Source: Sthenelais limicola
Lineage: Eukaryota; Annelida; Polychaeta; Phyllodocida; Sigalionidae
Length of the DNA: 64,000 nt
NCBI GenBank assembly: GCA_942159475.1
Contig: OW804094.1
Coordinates: 58,338,966 to 58,402,965, forward strand
Reading direction: 5' to 3'
A program made the translations under genes and the position numbers. Below the pieces are notes generated by a model. The model ran no database searches. It saw only the letters and a program-made list of their open reading frames with translations, and was not told the origin of the DNA. Positions within the stretch are counted from its first letter, which is position 1. Each line of letters starts with the position of its first letter. Below are positions 20,969 through 33,729 of the stretch, piece by piece.

Positions 20969-21397
20969 ATGGGGAATAATGACACTGATACCGAGCTATT
21001 CACATGCACCGTGTGCTCTAAGGTGATAACGGGCCGGAAAGCGGCCAAGAGACACTATACAGTTACTCACACTGTACAGAAGAAACTTGATTGCAAAATT
21101 TGCTTTAGGGAATACGTCACTAAATCTGCCCTAGACCGACATATGAAGACACACGCTCAAACAACCACACAGCCACCACTAGAATACATGATTCCGACCA
21201 GAAATCCTGTATTCACCAAAGAAGCGACCAGGGAAGCAGTAAACTCCTACCACCGTAATAAGAATAGCAATGATTTCAAGGCCATAGTAGCTACAACCGG
21301 GATTCAACACAGCAATAACTGCACTCACAAGAGGGAGGGATCCCTGATTGAACCGGTGGTTCAATCGGGTTGGATTACTAAATCCAGGCATGAGTAA
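20969..21397 (+). pseudogene. Two-finger C2H2 zinc finger protein, N-terminal part of a disrupted gene
   Basis: There are two C2H2 fingers: CTVC-x12-H-x4-H (about residues 12-33) and CKIC-x12-H-x3-H (about 41-61), consistent with nucleic-acid binding. The frame stops at 21397, but a second frame (open only from 21348) continues and, across the MITE at 21426-21871, joins in phase with the ORF at 21877-22452. I infer one original gene with a frameshift between 21348 and 21394 and a later MITE insertion. The product family is not recognised. Confidence 0.6.
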
Positions 21398-21425
21398 TAC
21401 AGACTACTATACGTTAGACCTAGAC

Positions 21426-21871
21426 CAGGGCTCAAAAAAACCTATGTTTACTTGCCCGGGACAAGTAAAAAATGGCTCTGGGCAAGTCAAATTTGATATT
21501 ACTTGCCCGAGTGGGCAAGTGGAAATCTCTACGACCCCGATTTCAAACCCCTGTTGTGATGTCTACTTACAATGAAAAGAGATACATACAGATCCGTGTG
21601 ATTTCGTTTATAATTCTGCTAATAAATTTGGGCAAGTGAAAAATGATGTGGGCAAGTAAATTTTGGCTGCCGTTACTTTATCTTGCTTTATTCTATTGTA
21701 AACTATGTGTAAACGATTATTTACTATTTAGATGTAGAAGGGCCCGTCGGAAGAACTATCTTTGACAGAGACGAGAGTATTATGTACGACAAAATGAAAA
21801 TAAAGTTTCAATATATATATATATACTTGCCCAATGGGCAAGTGGAGTTGGTAGGTTTTTTTCGAGCCCTG
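21426..21871. mobile_element. MITE, 446 bp, TAGAC target duplication, eight ACTTGCCC motifs
   Basis: The termini CAGGGCTC(A/G)AAAAAAACCTA form inverted repeats. TAGAC is duplicated exactly at 21421-21425 and 21872-21876. The octamer ACTTGCCC or its complement occurs eight times: 21450, 21480, 21501, 21513, 21630, 21650, 21825 and 21836, several as facing pairs that could fold. No ORF is present. The 5-bp duplication does not by itself name a superfamily. Confidence 0.9.
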
Positions 21872-21876
21872 TAGAC

Positions 21877-22452
21877 AAACATGCCCCTGCTGTGACTCCT
21901 ATTAATGATTTGAACTCCCTGCAAGATAAAGAACTCTGCAAATCCCTGGCGAACCTAGAAGGAGCTAGGAATAAATTGATATGTCTTCAGATGGATAAAC
22001 ACCCAGACGTGTCCACCAACAATGAAAAAGCAGAAATCCCCCCATCTCAACCAGACACCACCGTCACCAACCTTGTGGGGTACGACGCCAGCCCTACCAC
22101 CAGCACCATCCACTCGGATCTACGCATGAGCACTTCCAGCTCAAGCAGCTCGGGCAGCAGCCCCAGCTCGAGTAACACTGAAACATCGACCAAGTCTTCC
22201 TCAACCAACTCACCTGCATCTGCAGGGACTCCGTGTCTAGATGAAATATCCATACCTGACAATGACGACAAGGAAGTACAAACAGACAATAATGACCAGG
22301 GGAAAAGACAATTAACGTTGCACCCATCATTATATAAGGCACCAAAACCCTTCCTTGGGGCCGTCGCGCAATTACTAAATACGGTTGATCCGGATTTAGC
22401 TGTGGACTTCACAATCCTTACACGGCTATATGAAGAAGAACTTAATGATTGA
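21877..22452 (+). pseudogene. C-terminal part of the disrupted zinc finger gene
   Basis: After removal of the MITE and one TSD copy, the codon GAC at 21423-21425 is followed directly by AAA-CAT-GCC-CCT and the frame stays open to the stop at 22450-22452. This segment is polar with a long serine run (about 22130-22210), an acidic stretch, and a hydrophobic C-terminus. In-phase joining is strong evidence that it belonged to the gene at 20969. No known domain was recognised. Confidence 0.6.
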
Positions 22453-22856
22453 TCCTGAGACTGTCTCCTGTGTATCTTCACTGCCACATCCAGATAAGAC
22501 TCGAACCTGATATATTAATATTATTACTAGTGATTCAACATCTCTTTTCTAATATAAAGACTCACTCGATTCAGACGAAATGAACTACTCCAGACCCTTA
22601 CCAGAAACATTTTTTTATGAAAACGAATGAAAATGATTCAAATCTGTAATTATTTATTGCAACTAAAAATATATTCATCAATTCAATCTGAGTTGTTGTC
22701 TAAATTACTAAACTAAGCTCGAAACCAAAAAATAGAAAAGTAATACAAACAAACCCAGTAACTAGACCCCTAGCTTTACCTGTTATGATATCCCATCATG
22801 CTTTGTCAGTGTATATAAACCCAGATCCGACTGGCTCAGCCATAACTGGACTGGCC

Positions 22857-22892
22857 CTGAAGAAGGACTGCAAAGTCTGAAACGTCGACCAG
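22857..22892 (+). other. Hammerhead-ribozyme-like motif
   Basis: CTGAAGA fits the hammerhead core CUGANGA. It is followed by a 5-bp stem closed by a GCAA loop and then GAAAC. ACTGG just upstream (about 22848) can pair with CCAGT just downstream (22889-22893) as an outer helix. Stem III and the cleavage site are not clear. Hammerhead motifs are known in Penelope-like and other retroelements. An AATAAA and a 24-bp tandem duplication follow, as in the 3' end of a retroelement. Confidence 0.3.
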
Positions 22893-22924
22893 TAGTAAGT
22901 CCAAATAAAAAGTGCAAAAACTCC

Positions 22925-22972
22925 TTTCTCTTGAAATTTATCAAGAATTTTCTCTTGAAATTTATCAAGAAT
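22925..22972. repeat. 24-bp perfect tandem duplication
   Basis: Two copies of a unit beginning TTTCTCTTGAAATTTATCAA. Each unit contains the inverted pair TTCTCTTGA..TCAAGAA, so it could fold. Confidence 0.85.
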
Positions 22973-23940
22973 TTTTTTACCATTTTTCTCATAATTAAGG
23001 CATAATATAAAAAAAATCAGCTGATAATTCAAGCTGATATTTTGTGTGTGAGTTTACTGTTTATTTGCAAGAAATACTTTTATTTTTTTTTATCATTATT
23101 CCTTTACTTTGTCAGCAGCTGTGTAGTAAATGTAGAACCACAACTCTGAGGTGGTATATGAACATGGGTGCTTGAAAAAACTTTTCAACATAGGGCTTTC
23201 TCAGGACTTGAACTAGCTGAACTAACTCTTTGCCACTGTAAGACAGATTGCAGACCTCCATGTAAATTCAGCAAGCATAAACAACCCTGCTTATCTCTAT
23301 GTGGATGCCTGGGATCATGCTCTTGCCGTTGTGCATCATTCAGCTAAACATGATCTTTTCAACCACTTTTTTTTCAGCTGTAAATATGTTGTGCAGTCAG
23401 TCATAATCACTAAAGAGTGTGTTTACCCTACTACAAGGAAGGAGTTTGCTTAATAAAATTAGTAAAACATTTTTAGTGAATTTTATTTGATATTTATCAG
23501 ACTTTACCTCTAATATTCTTTTTAAAATGAGAACTATCATTCTTAGACTTAAAACCCTTTCTATCACATTATTTGACCCTGAAAACGTTTTGACACTAAC
23601 CTTGTCTTTCTATGTCAAATAGAAGTGAAGTTAGGATGTTGGTTGAATTTTGGGCGGCCATTTTGTAAAAACATCATTTTTCGAAAACTGGGGCTGATAT
23701 CATGTGTGTCTTTTTCTTTTTCTTTTGCTCTAAGGTGCTACCATACCAAAGGGGACCTTTGCATCATGACTTGAAGTATAAAGTCGCTAAGCCTACATGC
23801 AACTAGTGGTTTGTGTCATGAAACTATAAACAGGTACACACAACGGGAAAAAGGTGATGTAAACTTCCTACCCGATCCCCACAGGTCGAGTATGTGTAGT
23901 ACTCAGTCATCAAACCGTTGTAAGATAAAACAAATATATA
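22973..23940. other. Noncoding, AT-rich
   Basis: I see no supported gene or element boundary in this stretch. Confidence 0.4.
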
Positions 23941-24603
23941 TCCATATAATATACGGGTAGAGCGATTTCTACAAAAAGAGGTAGAAAAGGGTAACTGAAA
24001 AGAGGGGTTTCTTTGTCTCACATGTTCTCAGAATTTGTTCTTTTACAAACGGTTTTATTCATCTGTAGAGTTCTGTCCACCCTCTCTGGAGGACGTATGT
24101 GGTTTGTGAAGGTATCTGGGATGAAAATGTGATTTTGAAGCCTTTTTAAATTGGGATCTCCACACTCTATTTATAGCCTGGGAAAGCTCCCACAACCACG
24201 TCATTTCCAGGGGGAACTAACTACATGCAGAGGAGTGGGAGAGTGGAGAAGAGGGGAAGGGAGAGGGTGGGGGTATTGGAGAGGGAGAGGGGAGGGAGAG
24301 AGTGTAGGAGGGGGAGAGTGAAGAAAAGGGAGATGGTGGGGGAATAGGAGAGGGGGAGGGGGAGGGAAAGAAGAGGGGGCGGGAAAAGAGGGGAGGGAGA
24401 GGATGTAGGGGGAGGGAGAGAGGGGAAGGAGAGAAAGCGAGGAGGGGGAGCATGAGGAAGAGGGGAGGGAGAGGGCGGGAATTGGAGATGGGGTTGGGAG
24501 AGAAAAACAGGTATGAGAGGCAGAGAAGAGGGGGAGGGAAACAAGGGAGAGGGGGTAGTGTGGGGAGAGAGGGTGACCGCCCGGAGGACGGATACTTTGC
24601 TAG
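23941..24603 (+). mobile_element. Non-autonomous Helitron (internally deleted copy), 663 bp
   Basis: It begins TCCATATAATATA after an A and ends TTTGCTAG before a T, the A^T insertion and TC...CTRR termini of Helitrons. The subterminal hairpin CCGCCC-GGA-GGACGG lies eight bases before CTAG. The first ~280 bases match the Helitron at 61444, and the last ~370 are a purine-rich tract shared with it. There is no Rep/helicase coding. Proline/serine-rich ORFs opposite the purine tract are artefacts. Confidence 0.75.
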
Positions 24604-27120
24604 TAATATATATAAATACACACACACATTAGCACGAGAAAAAGAAAACTAGTCACACCCCTAGGACTATAGGGGCCATTCGACCACAATGCACCAAATA
24701 TAGATTTGCGGTTTCCAGCGATCATATATGATATGACGAATCCGGGAGACAAACAGGTCAAACGGTTGTCAAGGGAAAAAGAAACCTTAAAGTTAACATT
24801 TCAAACCTATTTAGGGATTCTAAAGCAAAGTAAGTGAGTGGCTATATGAACGAGCATCACAAGAGGCGAGGGAAAATTCCATTCCGACCACCACGAACTA
24901 CGGCGACAATAGATAAAAAGAGATCATCATTACGATAAAAAGGCAGAGAACGTAAAACGGTAGCAAAGATGTGGGTGATGTAACCATGTCATGTTTATGA
25001 GCGTGTGAGAGGGAGAAAGCGCAGTCGCAGCAAGGGGTAGTTATAACCATGACAACAGACGAATTTTGAAGTAAAAACAAGGTAAAGAGTTCTGATAAAT
25101 CACAGGATCAGGGTCCTCAAAACGGTGTGTCCGGGCCCAGGTGCAACCAAAATATCACACACAAAAGTAAAAAAACACACACAAAAGTACAAAAACAATA
25201 GGGATGTTGCCAACTCCGGCACCTCGATTTATGACTACCTTAAAGGTCCTCGGGTTAAACCACCTTACGCAGGGACTAACATGATAAATAAACTCCATTT
25301 CGGACACCGTTTGTGCATAAACCATCGGCGTCGCCTCGGGATTATGCACCAAAAAGTGCACAAGCAGCCCCTCAATGTCGGTCATTAATCTTTTATCAAC
25401 AGGAAGCAAAACTTGGTAAACCTTTTCTGTTACATCCATGTTGGAGGTGTAACAAAATACTTGAGGAAGTTGGAGATGTGAGCGTCACACACACACAGGG
25501 AAATCTTAATCAAAATATGCGGGCAACCATGTTAGAATTAGAATTAGAGAATTCTTTATTTGCCTTCCTTAAACCAATTTTAAGCTTCTAGCTGCCCATT
25601 GGGCATCCCCCTGTTATTTCCCGTTTGGAGGAACCTGGCTGATCCAGAGGGAAATTGTTTCCATGTCTACGTCTAGAATGAGTGAATAGATTGACCCGAA
25701 CTGAGGTTTAAAAAATTGGCAATGCCCCCATCATATTTGAAATTCCTGTCATACGGGTCGGCATTAATTAAACTGATATTAGGTCAGACATCATGGATTG
25801 GTTAGCACACGCGGAGAGAGATCAAATGAAATAACGCCAGCAACCATGCAGTTAAACAAAGGATCCCAATTTGAGGTGAATGTTCCTCTCAAGAGCAAAT
25901 ACAAATAACAAATATTATTGATAACCGAGCAGCATAACCTGCTTAATAAAAGAGACGTGCAGGAAAAACCCAGTAATTTCGCTGTCAACTATAGATTATA
26001 ATAGTGATTTTTATGACTGACTAGAAGATGATAACAAATGTGCGAATGAAAGTTAAATGAAGATACCTACAATGATTGTCCTTAAATGATGCCAATACTA
26101 TCACTATGTTGAAGTTATCATCTAATTCTAACATAGAGAAATGGCTGGGACCTGCTCAGTAAAGATCCATGCGTCGCGACCTGAAGCTCCCTAAAAACTG
26201 ATCTGTAACAGCGTACAAACACTGATATTCGCCCGCCCCCATCTCCTCCCAACCACCCTCCCTCCCGCCCCCACTCTTCACATCCCAAGCCTCTTGGGAA
26301 GACAAGGGGCTGGGCTGCCAAATAAAAACAATGTACGAGTACACATGTATGTGGCAAACATGATCCTCAATGGACACCACCCAAATGGAAACCCATATAT
26401 ACCCAACAAAGATGCCCAGTCCGGATCTATGCCCCCCCCCCCCCAACCACCTTCTCTCCCACTAATATGTATACACTCCTTCTACCAACACCCTCTCCCG
26501 CTCCAGCCCCCCCCCCCCCTCCCCAGCCCCTCCACAAACCCGGGATCCTATCCGGTGAAAGTTTATATGAAGTTACCACCCTAACCCAAGATATGCTAGG
26601 TCTATTGTTCAGCACCTAATGCCTTGTTTCCGTGTGCCTACGTAATGTATACATTATAGACTACACAATGCACCCAACCAGCCCCTGCATTGTTTAAAAA
26701 CCAACACCTCCTATCCGTGAACTTCCCTTGGATCAGACTAAAGGTATCCAAAATGGCTTGCCACTTTTAATCAACCCAGAGAACCACAGTTATTGTGAAC
26801 TACAATAAAGAGCATCTCCTAGTGAAGCATTGTGAAGGTTGAAACTTTTGAGAAAAGGGTTTTAGTCTGGAGTATCAGAAACTAGTGAGTGCGAACAACT
26901 CCCTCCAGGGAGGAGTCTGACCACTAATACAAAAGGCAATGATTTATATCATAGGTAAGGTGAACCAAATCATGAAATGCGCTCTTATGTTATGCTTTGT
27001 CCCTGGCAGGAGACCAGATGCACAACCGAGGGTATGTCATATGTAAGAGCCTGGTGTATTGTTCCACCTCGCAGAGCTGAGTTGATGCTTTGTTAAACCT
27101 CGCAGGGGGAGGCGAGATGC
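24604..27120. other. Noncoding
   Basis: No protein-family ORF. It includes pyrimidine tracts and C-runs at about 26432-26444 and 26507-26519. Confidence 0.45.
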
Positions 27121-27333
27121 CTCGAAACCAGAGGATTATAATAATAATTATTATTATTATTCTTTATTTCGGCATTGATAATGACAGTATAGCAATCTGA
27201 TGACAATGTAAAATATGGTGTTTTCAACTTCTACTGCAGTAATTCTTCCAGTTGAACCGTTAGAAACCGCAGAAATTACCTTGGTATTGCATGTATTATT
27301 GAAAGTGTACTCTTAAGGTCGCACGGTAATGTT

Positions 27334-27778
27334 AAATGTTCAGGTAACTACCGCATCATTATTATTATCGAATCAGTGGCACAGTGTACCCCCAAACCAT
27401 TATCAATACTCTAATGAATCAACCATTATGTCATCTGTATACCAACCCCATAACATTTTATTGTCTACCATTGTGAATTATTAATTATAACTCATGAACT
27501 ACAAAAACCACTCTTACTATATTCAGACGGGAACACCAACACTTCGAATCAGTGGCACAGTGCATTCCTTGTCCTTCTTTAACAATAACGTACTTTTGAC
27601 CTCTCTATCATATCATAATTGTAATTTTCTACACTTTTATTGTACAGATTTTACCTGTGTAAAGAACATGTTTTTATCAGTGAACTGTAAGACACACCTG
27701 GGGCATTGTGAAAAACCCTAGTTTGGGATTTTGCACTCCCAGTATAAATAAAGTTTTAAAAAAAAAAAAAAAAAAAAA

Positions 27779-27810
<32 letters not shown>

Positions 27811-27811
27811 A
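27334..27811 (+). repeat. Retrocopy-like 3' end: AATAAA, poly(A), then (ATT)n
   Basis: AATAAA at 27747-27752 is followed by an A-run at 27758-27779 and an ATT microsatellite to about 27811. This is the typical footprint of a reverse-transcribed mRNA or SINE/LINE tail. A CGAATCAGTGGCACAGTG string occurs at about 27369 and 27546. I could not identify the source. Confidence 0.45.
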
Positions 27812-27812
27812 A

Positions 27813-30800
27813 GTTGAACCGCACTAACTGTACATATAATCACAAGAAAACATGGTGCATGGTCCATATGTTTTAAAACAGTTTTGCGGCTCATAGGCCT
27901 AGGCCTACATGTAGGCTGCTATATTTAAAGCTAATAGGTTATAGGTTATAATCAATAATCCACGCGGGAAAAAGTGTTGCGAAGGACGCGTTGCTAACGT
28001 AGCGTAAATTACAGGACGTTACGTCCTACTAAATAATGCGTCCTTGCCGGCATAGTTGTTGACAACAAATCTGGCATGTCTGGATGGTAGTTATGCTAGG
28101 AGGACTAATAATACGAATTCAGGATCATATTTTATATCAAATTAAAGCTTAAACAATTTCCTATCCAATCAGAAGTACAGCAAGGCTTGAAAAGCGAGCA
28201 AGACTAAGCGGGGTGCCACCAGGCAGGCCCATAGCGTGTTGACCATCTACAGTCTAATGTTAGGGCCCATATTGCGTCCTCGCCGGCATTGGTGTTGACA
28301 AAGAAGTGTAGGCCTAGTTATGCCTGGAATTGAGTACTAATAATACGAGTTCAGGAGCATACTTTATATCAAAGTAAAGCTTGGACGATTTGCAGTCTGA
28401 TGATGTGTACTGTTTGATGGTCAGTTGTACGAAAAGGCTTGAAAATCGAGCGAAACGGCCGATTACGAGTCTGGGAATACAAAAGTAGGCCCTTTGAAAT
28501 ACAGCGGGAAAAACGAAAATCCGAAAGTAGTACACATATCCATACGCGAGCGTTCGGCAAGAAAGTAGTTCTGTGTTCGAAGTGTAATTAAACATTAAAA
28601 ATCTACTTTATTATTGCTAAATGTACCCATGCATTGAACCCAACCTAACAATGATTCACTCCCCCCAAATTAATATGATATTAATCCACTTCATCATGAA
28701 AAACGGGGTTATTAATATTTTTATGATGATTATATATACAGTTAGTAAATTATTATTACCACAGTTGAACCGCACTAACTGTATATATATAGGCCTAATG
28801 TATATAATGAAAAAAGAGTGCATGGTCCATACTTTTAAAAGGATTTTAGGGGCTCATGGACTGATGGAGACGCTACATAAATAAAGCCACCCATCAACAG
28901 CCCCTGACGAAGACATCTTTAAACACCTTTAATCTGTTTATAAGAGATTTTGCTAGGCCCAATTGATGACTATCAAACCCTATTCATAACAGCTATTGCC
29001 ATAATGTTAACCCCTATATATGTTCTGCTGTAAAATCACCAATCTTTTAATAATCAACCCAGATTCACAGCATAGATCTACAGATTAAGTAGTTAAATTA
29101 GTTGGTCCCCCTACCCCCCCCCCCCCCCCGCCCCACCCACCCACCGAGCTACGTGGGAAAAGTGTTGTTAAGGACGCGTTACTAACGTTGTGTAAATTAG
29201 GGGACGTTACGTCCTAAAATATTGCGTCCTGATCGGCATAGTTGTTGACAAAAATGTCTGGATGAGAGGCAGGCCAGAAAGCCTAATAATACGAATTCAG
29301 TAACATATTTTATATCAAATTAAAGCTTGGACGATTTGCAGTCTGATGATGTGTCCTGTTTGGTGGACAGTTGTACGAAAAGGCTTGAAAATCGAGCGAA
29401 ACGGCCGATTACGAGTCTGGGAATACAAAAGTACCGTAGGTCCTTTGAAATACAGCGGAAAATACTGAATCGAAAATTGGCTTTCAACTATTTTAATCAT
29501 CAGTCATTGGATTATTTGTCATCAACGACCAAGAATAGAACATGGAGATTGTACTATACAAGGATTTAACTAAGAAAGATCCGAATGATATCTTTGATTG
29601 ACTTTGGGAACTGCAACTGCTATGCCTATGCCTATGGAGGTTTCGACCACTGCAGCATGTGATTGGCTTTATCATTGGAATTGATTTTAAATCATCAAGC
29701 TTTATTCTGTGCATGCGTTTACCAAAAGGAGTTGGACTTTGATTTACAATAGGATAACACAATGGATTATGTTACCGGTTCTTGGAGGTAAGAGCTTAAT
29801 ATATGACTATGATATTGAGCGAAACGGCCGATTACGAGTCTGGGAATACAAAAGTAGGCCCTTTGAAATACAGCGGGGAAAATGAAAATCCGAAAGTAGT
29901 ACACATATCCATACACGAGCGTTGTTCGGCAAGAAAGTAGTTCTTTGTTCGAAGCGTAATTAAACCATCAAAACCTGTTTTATTCTTGATAAATATATAT
30001 ATGCATTAAACCCCACCTAACAACTATTCACTCCCTCCAAATTAATATCATATTAATCCACTTAATCATGAAAATGTGTCATTAATATTATTATGACGAT
30101 TATATATACAGTTAGTAAATTACAAGTTGAACCGCACTAACTGTATATATATAATGCTAATGACAAGAATAAAGACTGCATAGTCCATATGTTTAAAAAT
30201 AATTTTAGGAACTCATAGGCCTACATTAAAAAATAATATCTTGACAACCGTGACCCCTTATTTCTCAGGTGATTATCACCACAGGTTCACAATAAAAACA
30301 TCTATATAAAGTGGAGTAGGCCTAAGCCTATCAACAATAATTGTGAGTTATATTGATTTAGGCCTAAATCAAATATTTCTGCTAATTTTGGCTATCATTT
30401 ACAAAGTTGTAGAATGATGCCCCCCCCCCCCCCCCAACTCCAACTGACAGCTTGATATTCTCTTTGCTTTTTGGCGAGACCATGCGGAAATGCAAGGGTC
30501 ATTTGCATATGGTATGGACCGGAAATGACGTTGCTGCTGGAAGTAGGGCAATGCTGACAGTGCGTGAGCCCTTCTGGCTTCTACCTCCTTTTTCGGGAGG
30601 TGATACCAGTGTGAAAAATGGCTCTTCTTATTTAAATCATCTGTCATTGGATTATTCATCATCAACGACCAAGAATAGAACATGGACATTGTACTATACA
30701 AAGATTTGACTGAGAAAGATTTCGAAAAATATTGTGGATGGACGATTTGAATAGGCAGTAGGCCTAGGCATGAGGCAGTAGGCAGGCTTACATGATGTCC

Positions 30801-32000
30801 ATGATTACAGCTATGCTTCATATGGAGATTTCAACTATTCAATATTTATTTTATATTGTTGAGATTTATCTGTGCCTGGATTTACCAAAAGGATGATACA
30901 ATGGAGTGTTACCTGCACATAAGGACTTAAAGGCCCGCCTAAAGGTAAGGCCTTATTATTAGACTAGCATCAGGTCCCTGTGCCTAACTCATGTGAGCAT
31001 GAGTGAGCGCTAACTTATTTGTTTACACTGTTTTGACACTCAGACAGTGACGCTTGCTTAGCCATTTTACAGTTGCTTCCCTACTTACTACACCGATACA
31101 TTTATTATCTATCTATTATGGAGAAAAGCTGGGTTTGCATTCAATATTCTATTTGTCTGGTTGTTTCACAGCTTTATCAGCAAATGGAAAGTTGAGTGAC
31201 AACTCATTTAATGCAACAGAAATCATAGGCCTCATCGGCGGGAAAAACGAGAATCCGAAAGTAGTACACATATCCATACGCGAGCATTGCTTTGGGAAGA
31301 AGTAGTTCCGTGCTTAAAGCATAAATAAACAATAAAAACCTATTTTATTATTGATAAATGTACCTCTGTATTGAGCCCCACCTAACAACGATTCACTCCC
31401 TCCAAATTAATATCATATTAATCCACTTAATCATGAAAAACGGCGTTATTAATATTTTTATGACGATTATATATACAGTTAGTAAATTATCATTATCATC
31501 ATCTACCATCATATTATTATTACAAGTTGAACCGCACTAACTGTATATATAATGATAAGAAAAACGTATGTACATGCTCCATATTTTTAAAGAATTTTTG
31601 GGGCATATAATGCCATATTGTCAATCGCTAAGTTCTGCTGTAAAATCTCCAATCTTTCGTTTCATTTAATTTCTCTGGTAATAATCAACACAGATCCACA
31701 ATTAAAAAACGTCTAAAGGTTAATTATAGGGTATAGATAAATTTAGCTCTGAATCCCTTCCCCGAATCCCATTTGCCCTTTTGAATCCAGAATCCCGACC
31801 CAAAATAACCCCATTTCTATTTCCCCTGTAACTAGAGACAGTCTTGTTGCTCTGCATATAGCGGGAATATGCGGAAGTGCCAGGAACCCGGTAATATAAT
31901 ATAAGGTATATTTGCATATTAATCCACTTAAACATGAGAAACAGCGTCATTGATATTGTTACGACGATTATATATACAGTTAGTAATTTATCATTATTAT
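27813..32000 (+). repeat. Cluster of diverged, same-orientation dispersed repeats
   Basis: Three blocks recur in the same orientation. Block P (GGACGCGTT..CTAACGT..GGACGTTACGTCCT..GTTGTTGAC) is at 27983 and 29172, with a fragment at 28272. Block Q (AAAGCTTGGACGATTTGCAG..GAGCGAAACGGCCGATTACG) is at 28338 and 29290, with partial copies at 28117 and 29816. Block R (GAAAATCCGAAAGTAGTACA..TATATACAGTTAGTAAAT..GAACCGCACTAACTGTA) is at 28517, 29885 and 31249, with fragments at 27813 and 31905. P-Q-R is the apparent full order, roughly 0.8 kb. No conserved ORF is found; a shared short ORF on the minus strand in Q is probably incidental. Confidence 0.8.
29500..30960 (+). repeat. Segmental duplication of a ~270-bp block (29500-29790 and 30640-30960)
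   Basis: TCATCAACGACCAAGAATAG and about 50 further bases match closely at 29519 and 30659, and weaker matches (GTTTACCAAAAGGA, ACAATGGA) follow in the same order. Both copies encode a short similar peptide, M(E/D)IVLYKDLT(K/E)KD, which then stops. The copies could be decayed first exons of a duplicated gene or simply repeat sequence. Confidence 0.55.
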
Positions 32001-33729
32001 TATTATAAAAAATTGCCTTCACCTTCCCACGTTCCTCTCTATTCTCTCGATCTTTGTATTTATCTAAACCACCGAGAAGCCATTCTAAGTTACTTGGATT
32101 TTACTACTAAGACATTGAAGATTTACTTATGGTCGTGTTTGGATAACGGCAAGACAATTTAAAATATGGATCAAGGGGCACTAGGATCGTCTCCCATAAA
32201 CGGACTTCCAAAAATGTCACCTTTACTTATGGTCTAGCTGTTGCTATTCAATTAATGGTGTAAAAAACACATCGCAGTCTCAGGGATCATTTGAGTCGAG
32301 CTGACGTATACTTACTTCAGCAATGCCAAAAACCTTCACTGTGTATACCAATCGTAGTCAGAGTATAATAACACAGGCCTACTTATCAGGTAATCTTGAA
32401 GAGACCTGTAATTGGCACCGTCAAAACATTAGCATAGTGATGTAATATTTCGTCATGGTCAACTTAATAGTTCGTTAGGCCAATATGCCAAAGAGGATAT
32501 TCGTATTGAATTGAAATAGCATAGGCTAGTAGAGGGCATCTTTTTAAATATACACAATTGTTAGTTTAGGATGATTTCCGCGCCAACCAAGCAACCTATT
32601 TCTTCAATTGGAAAATGCACATTTGGAAAATGTTGCTATGGTGACATCACGACAAAAAATTCTAAACTGTACCTCGCACCATGTAGAGCAGACAAATTTA
32701 CTTTACTTGCGATCCACTCCATACAAATCGTCCCATTTTTTTCACTACACCATATTATAGCGAAAAAAAGGATCTTTTCTTAGTGCAGATATCGCCAAAG
32801 ACAGAAAATTTAAAAGAACTAAATCCCATTCTTCAGATCCCCCTCACCCTTATTGGGTTGGTGGGAACGGGTTAGAGAAAACATTGTTTGCACTTTTTTT
32901 CTCATTTACCTTAAAAAAAACAACCCAGAATTTTCTGACTAATGAAATCAATTTTAAAACATATATATGATATCGGATACATATTATCTACTGACTATAT
33001 TGCCAGAAAGCTCCAATTGAATTTCAATGGAGTCTCAGTGTTCTCCCTTAATTCATATCTTCGTATAAGTCTTTGGGGGAGAACATATTGATAAAAATAA
33101 TCCGCAACATATTCACTGCAAATCGTTATCGTTTTATTTTATTAAATAATTATTTAGGAAATGAACTGAAATGTTATCTGCACCCAACAAATTGTATACC
33201 ACGCACGGTCAGAGCGCAACGAAAATCACTCTTCCGAGTGAGCGTGTTCTGGCCATCCATGAATAAAATCATAGTTCTGATTCATTCCTAAAAAAAAAGG
33301 TAAATCAAGAGCTGAGTAATTGTATAACATTACGCCTTAGATACAAGCAAATAAATGAATATAAAAGAAAAATAAGAAGAGAAATAAATATTAGCATTAT
33401 TATAATCATTATCTATTTTTTTTAACATTATTTAATCTTAATTCAAATATCATAGTACAATACATGAATCATAGAGATGCTGGTCATGTACATGTATTAC
33501 AACCCAAAATAAAACCATCATTACCACTATACTGTGACTGTAAATTATGAGTGCATGTTATGCTTGATTAAAATATTTTATTTGGTCGACTGATTGACTA
33601 AAAAAATACATGTAGGCCTAAATAGTGCTCTAAGTTTCTAACAACAATATGAAAGTTCGCATTAGTTTAATAAATCTTTATTCTGCAAAGCCATTATTAA
33701 TATATTATTAAATTATTATAATTATACAT
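32001..33729. other. Noncoding, AT-rich
   Basis: I see no supported gene or element here. Confidence 0.4.

Noticed and set aside
24217..24652. Proline/serine-rich and arginine/glycine-rich ORFs
   Set aside because: They are readings of a homopurine/homopyrimidine tract within a Helitron.
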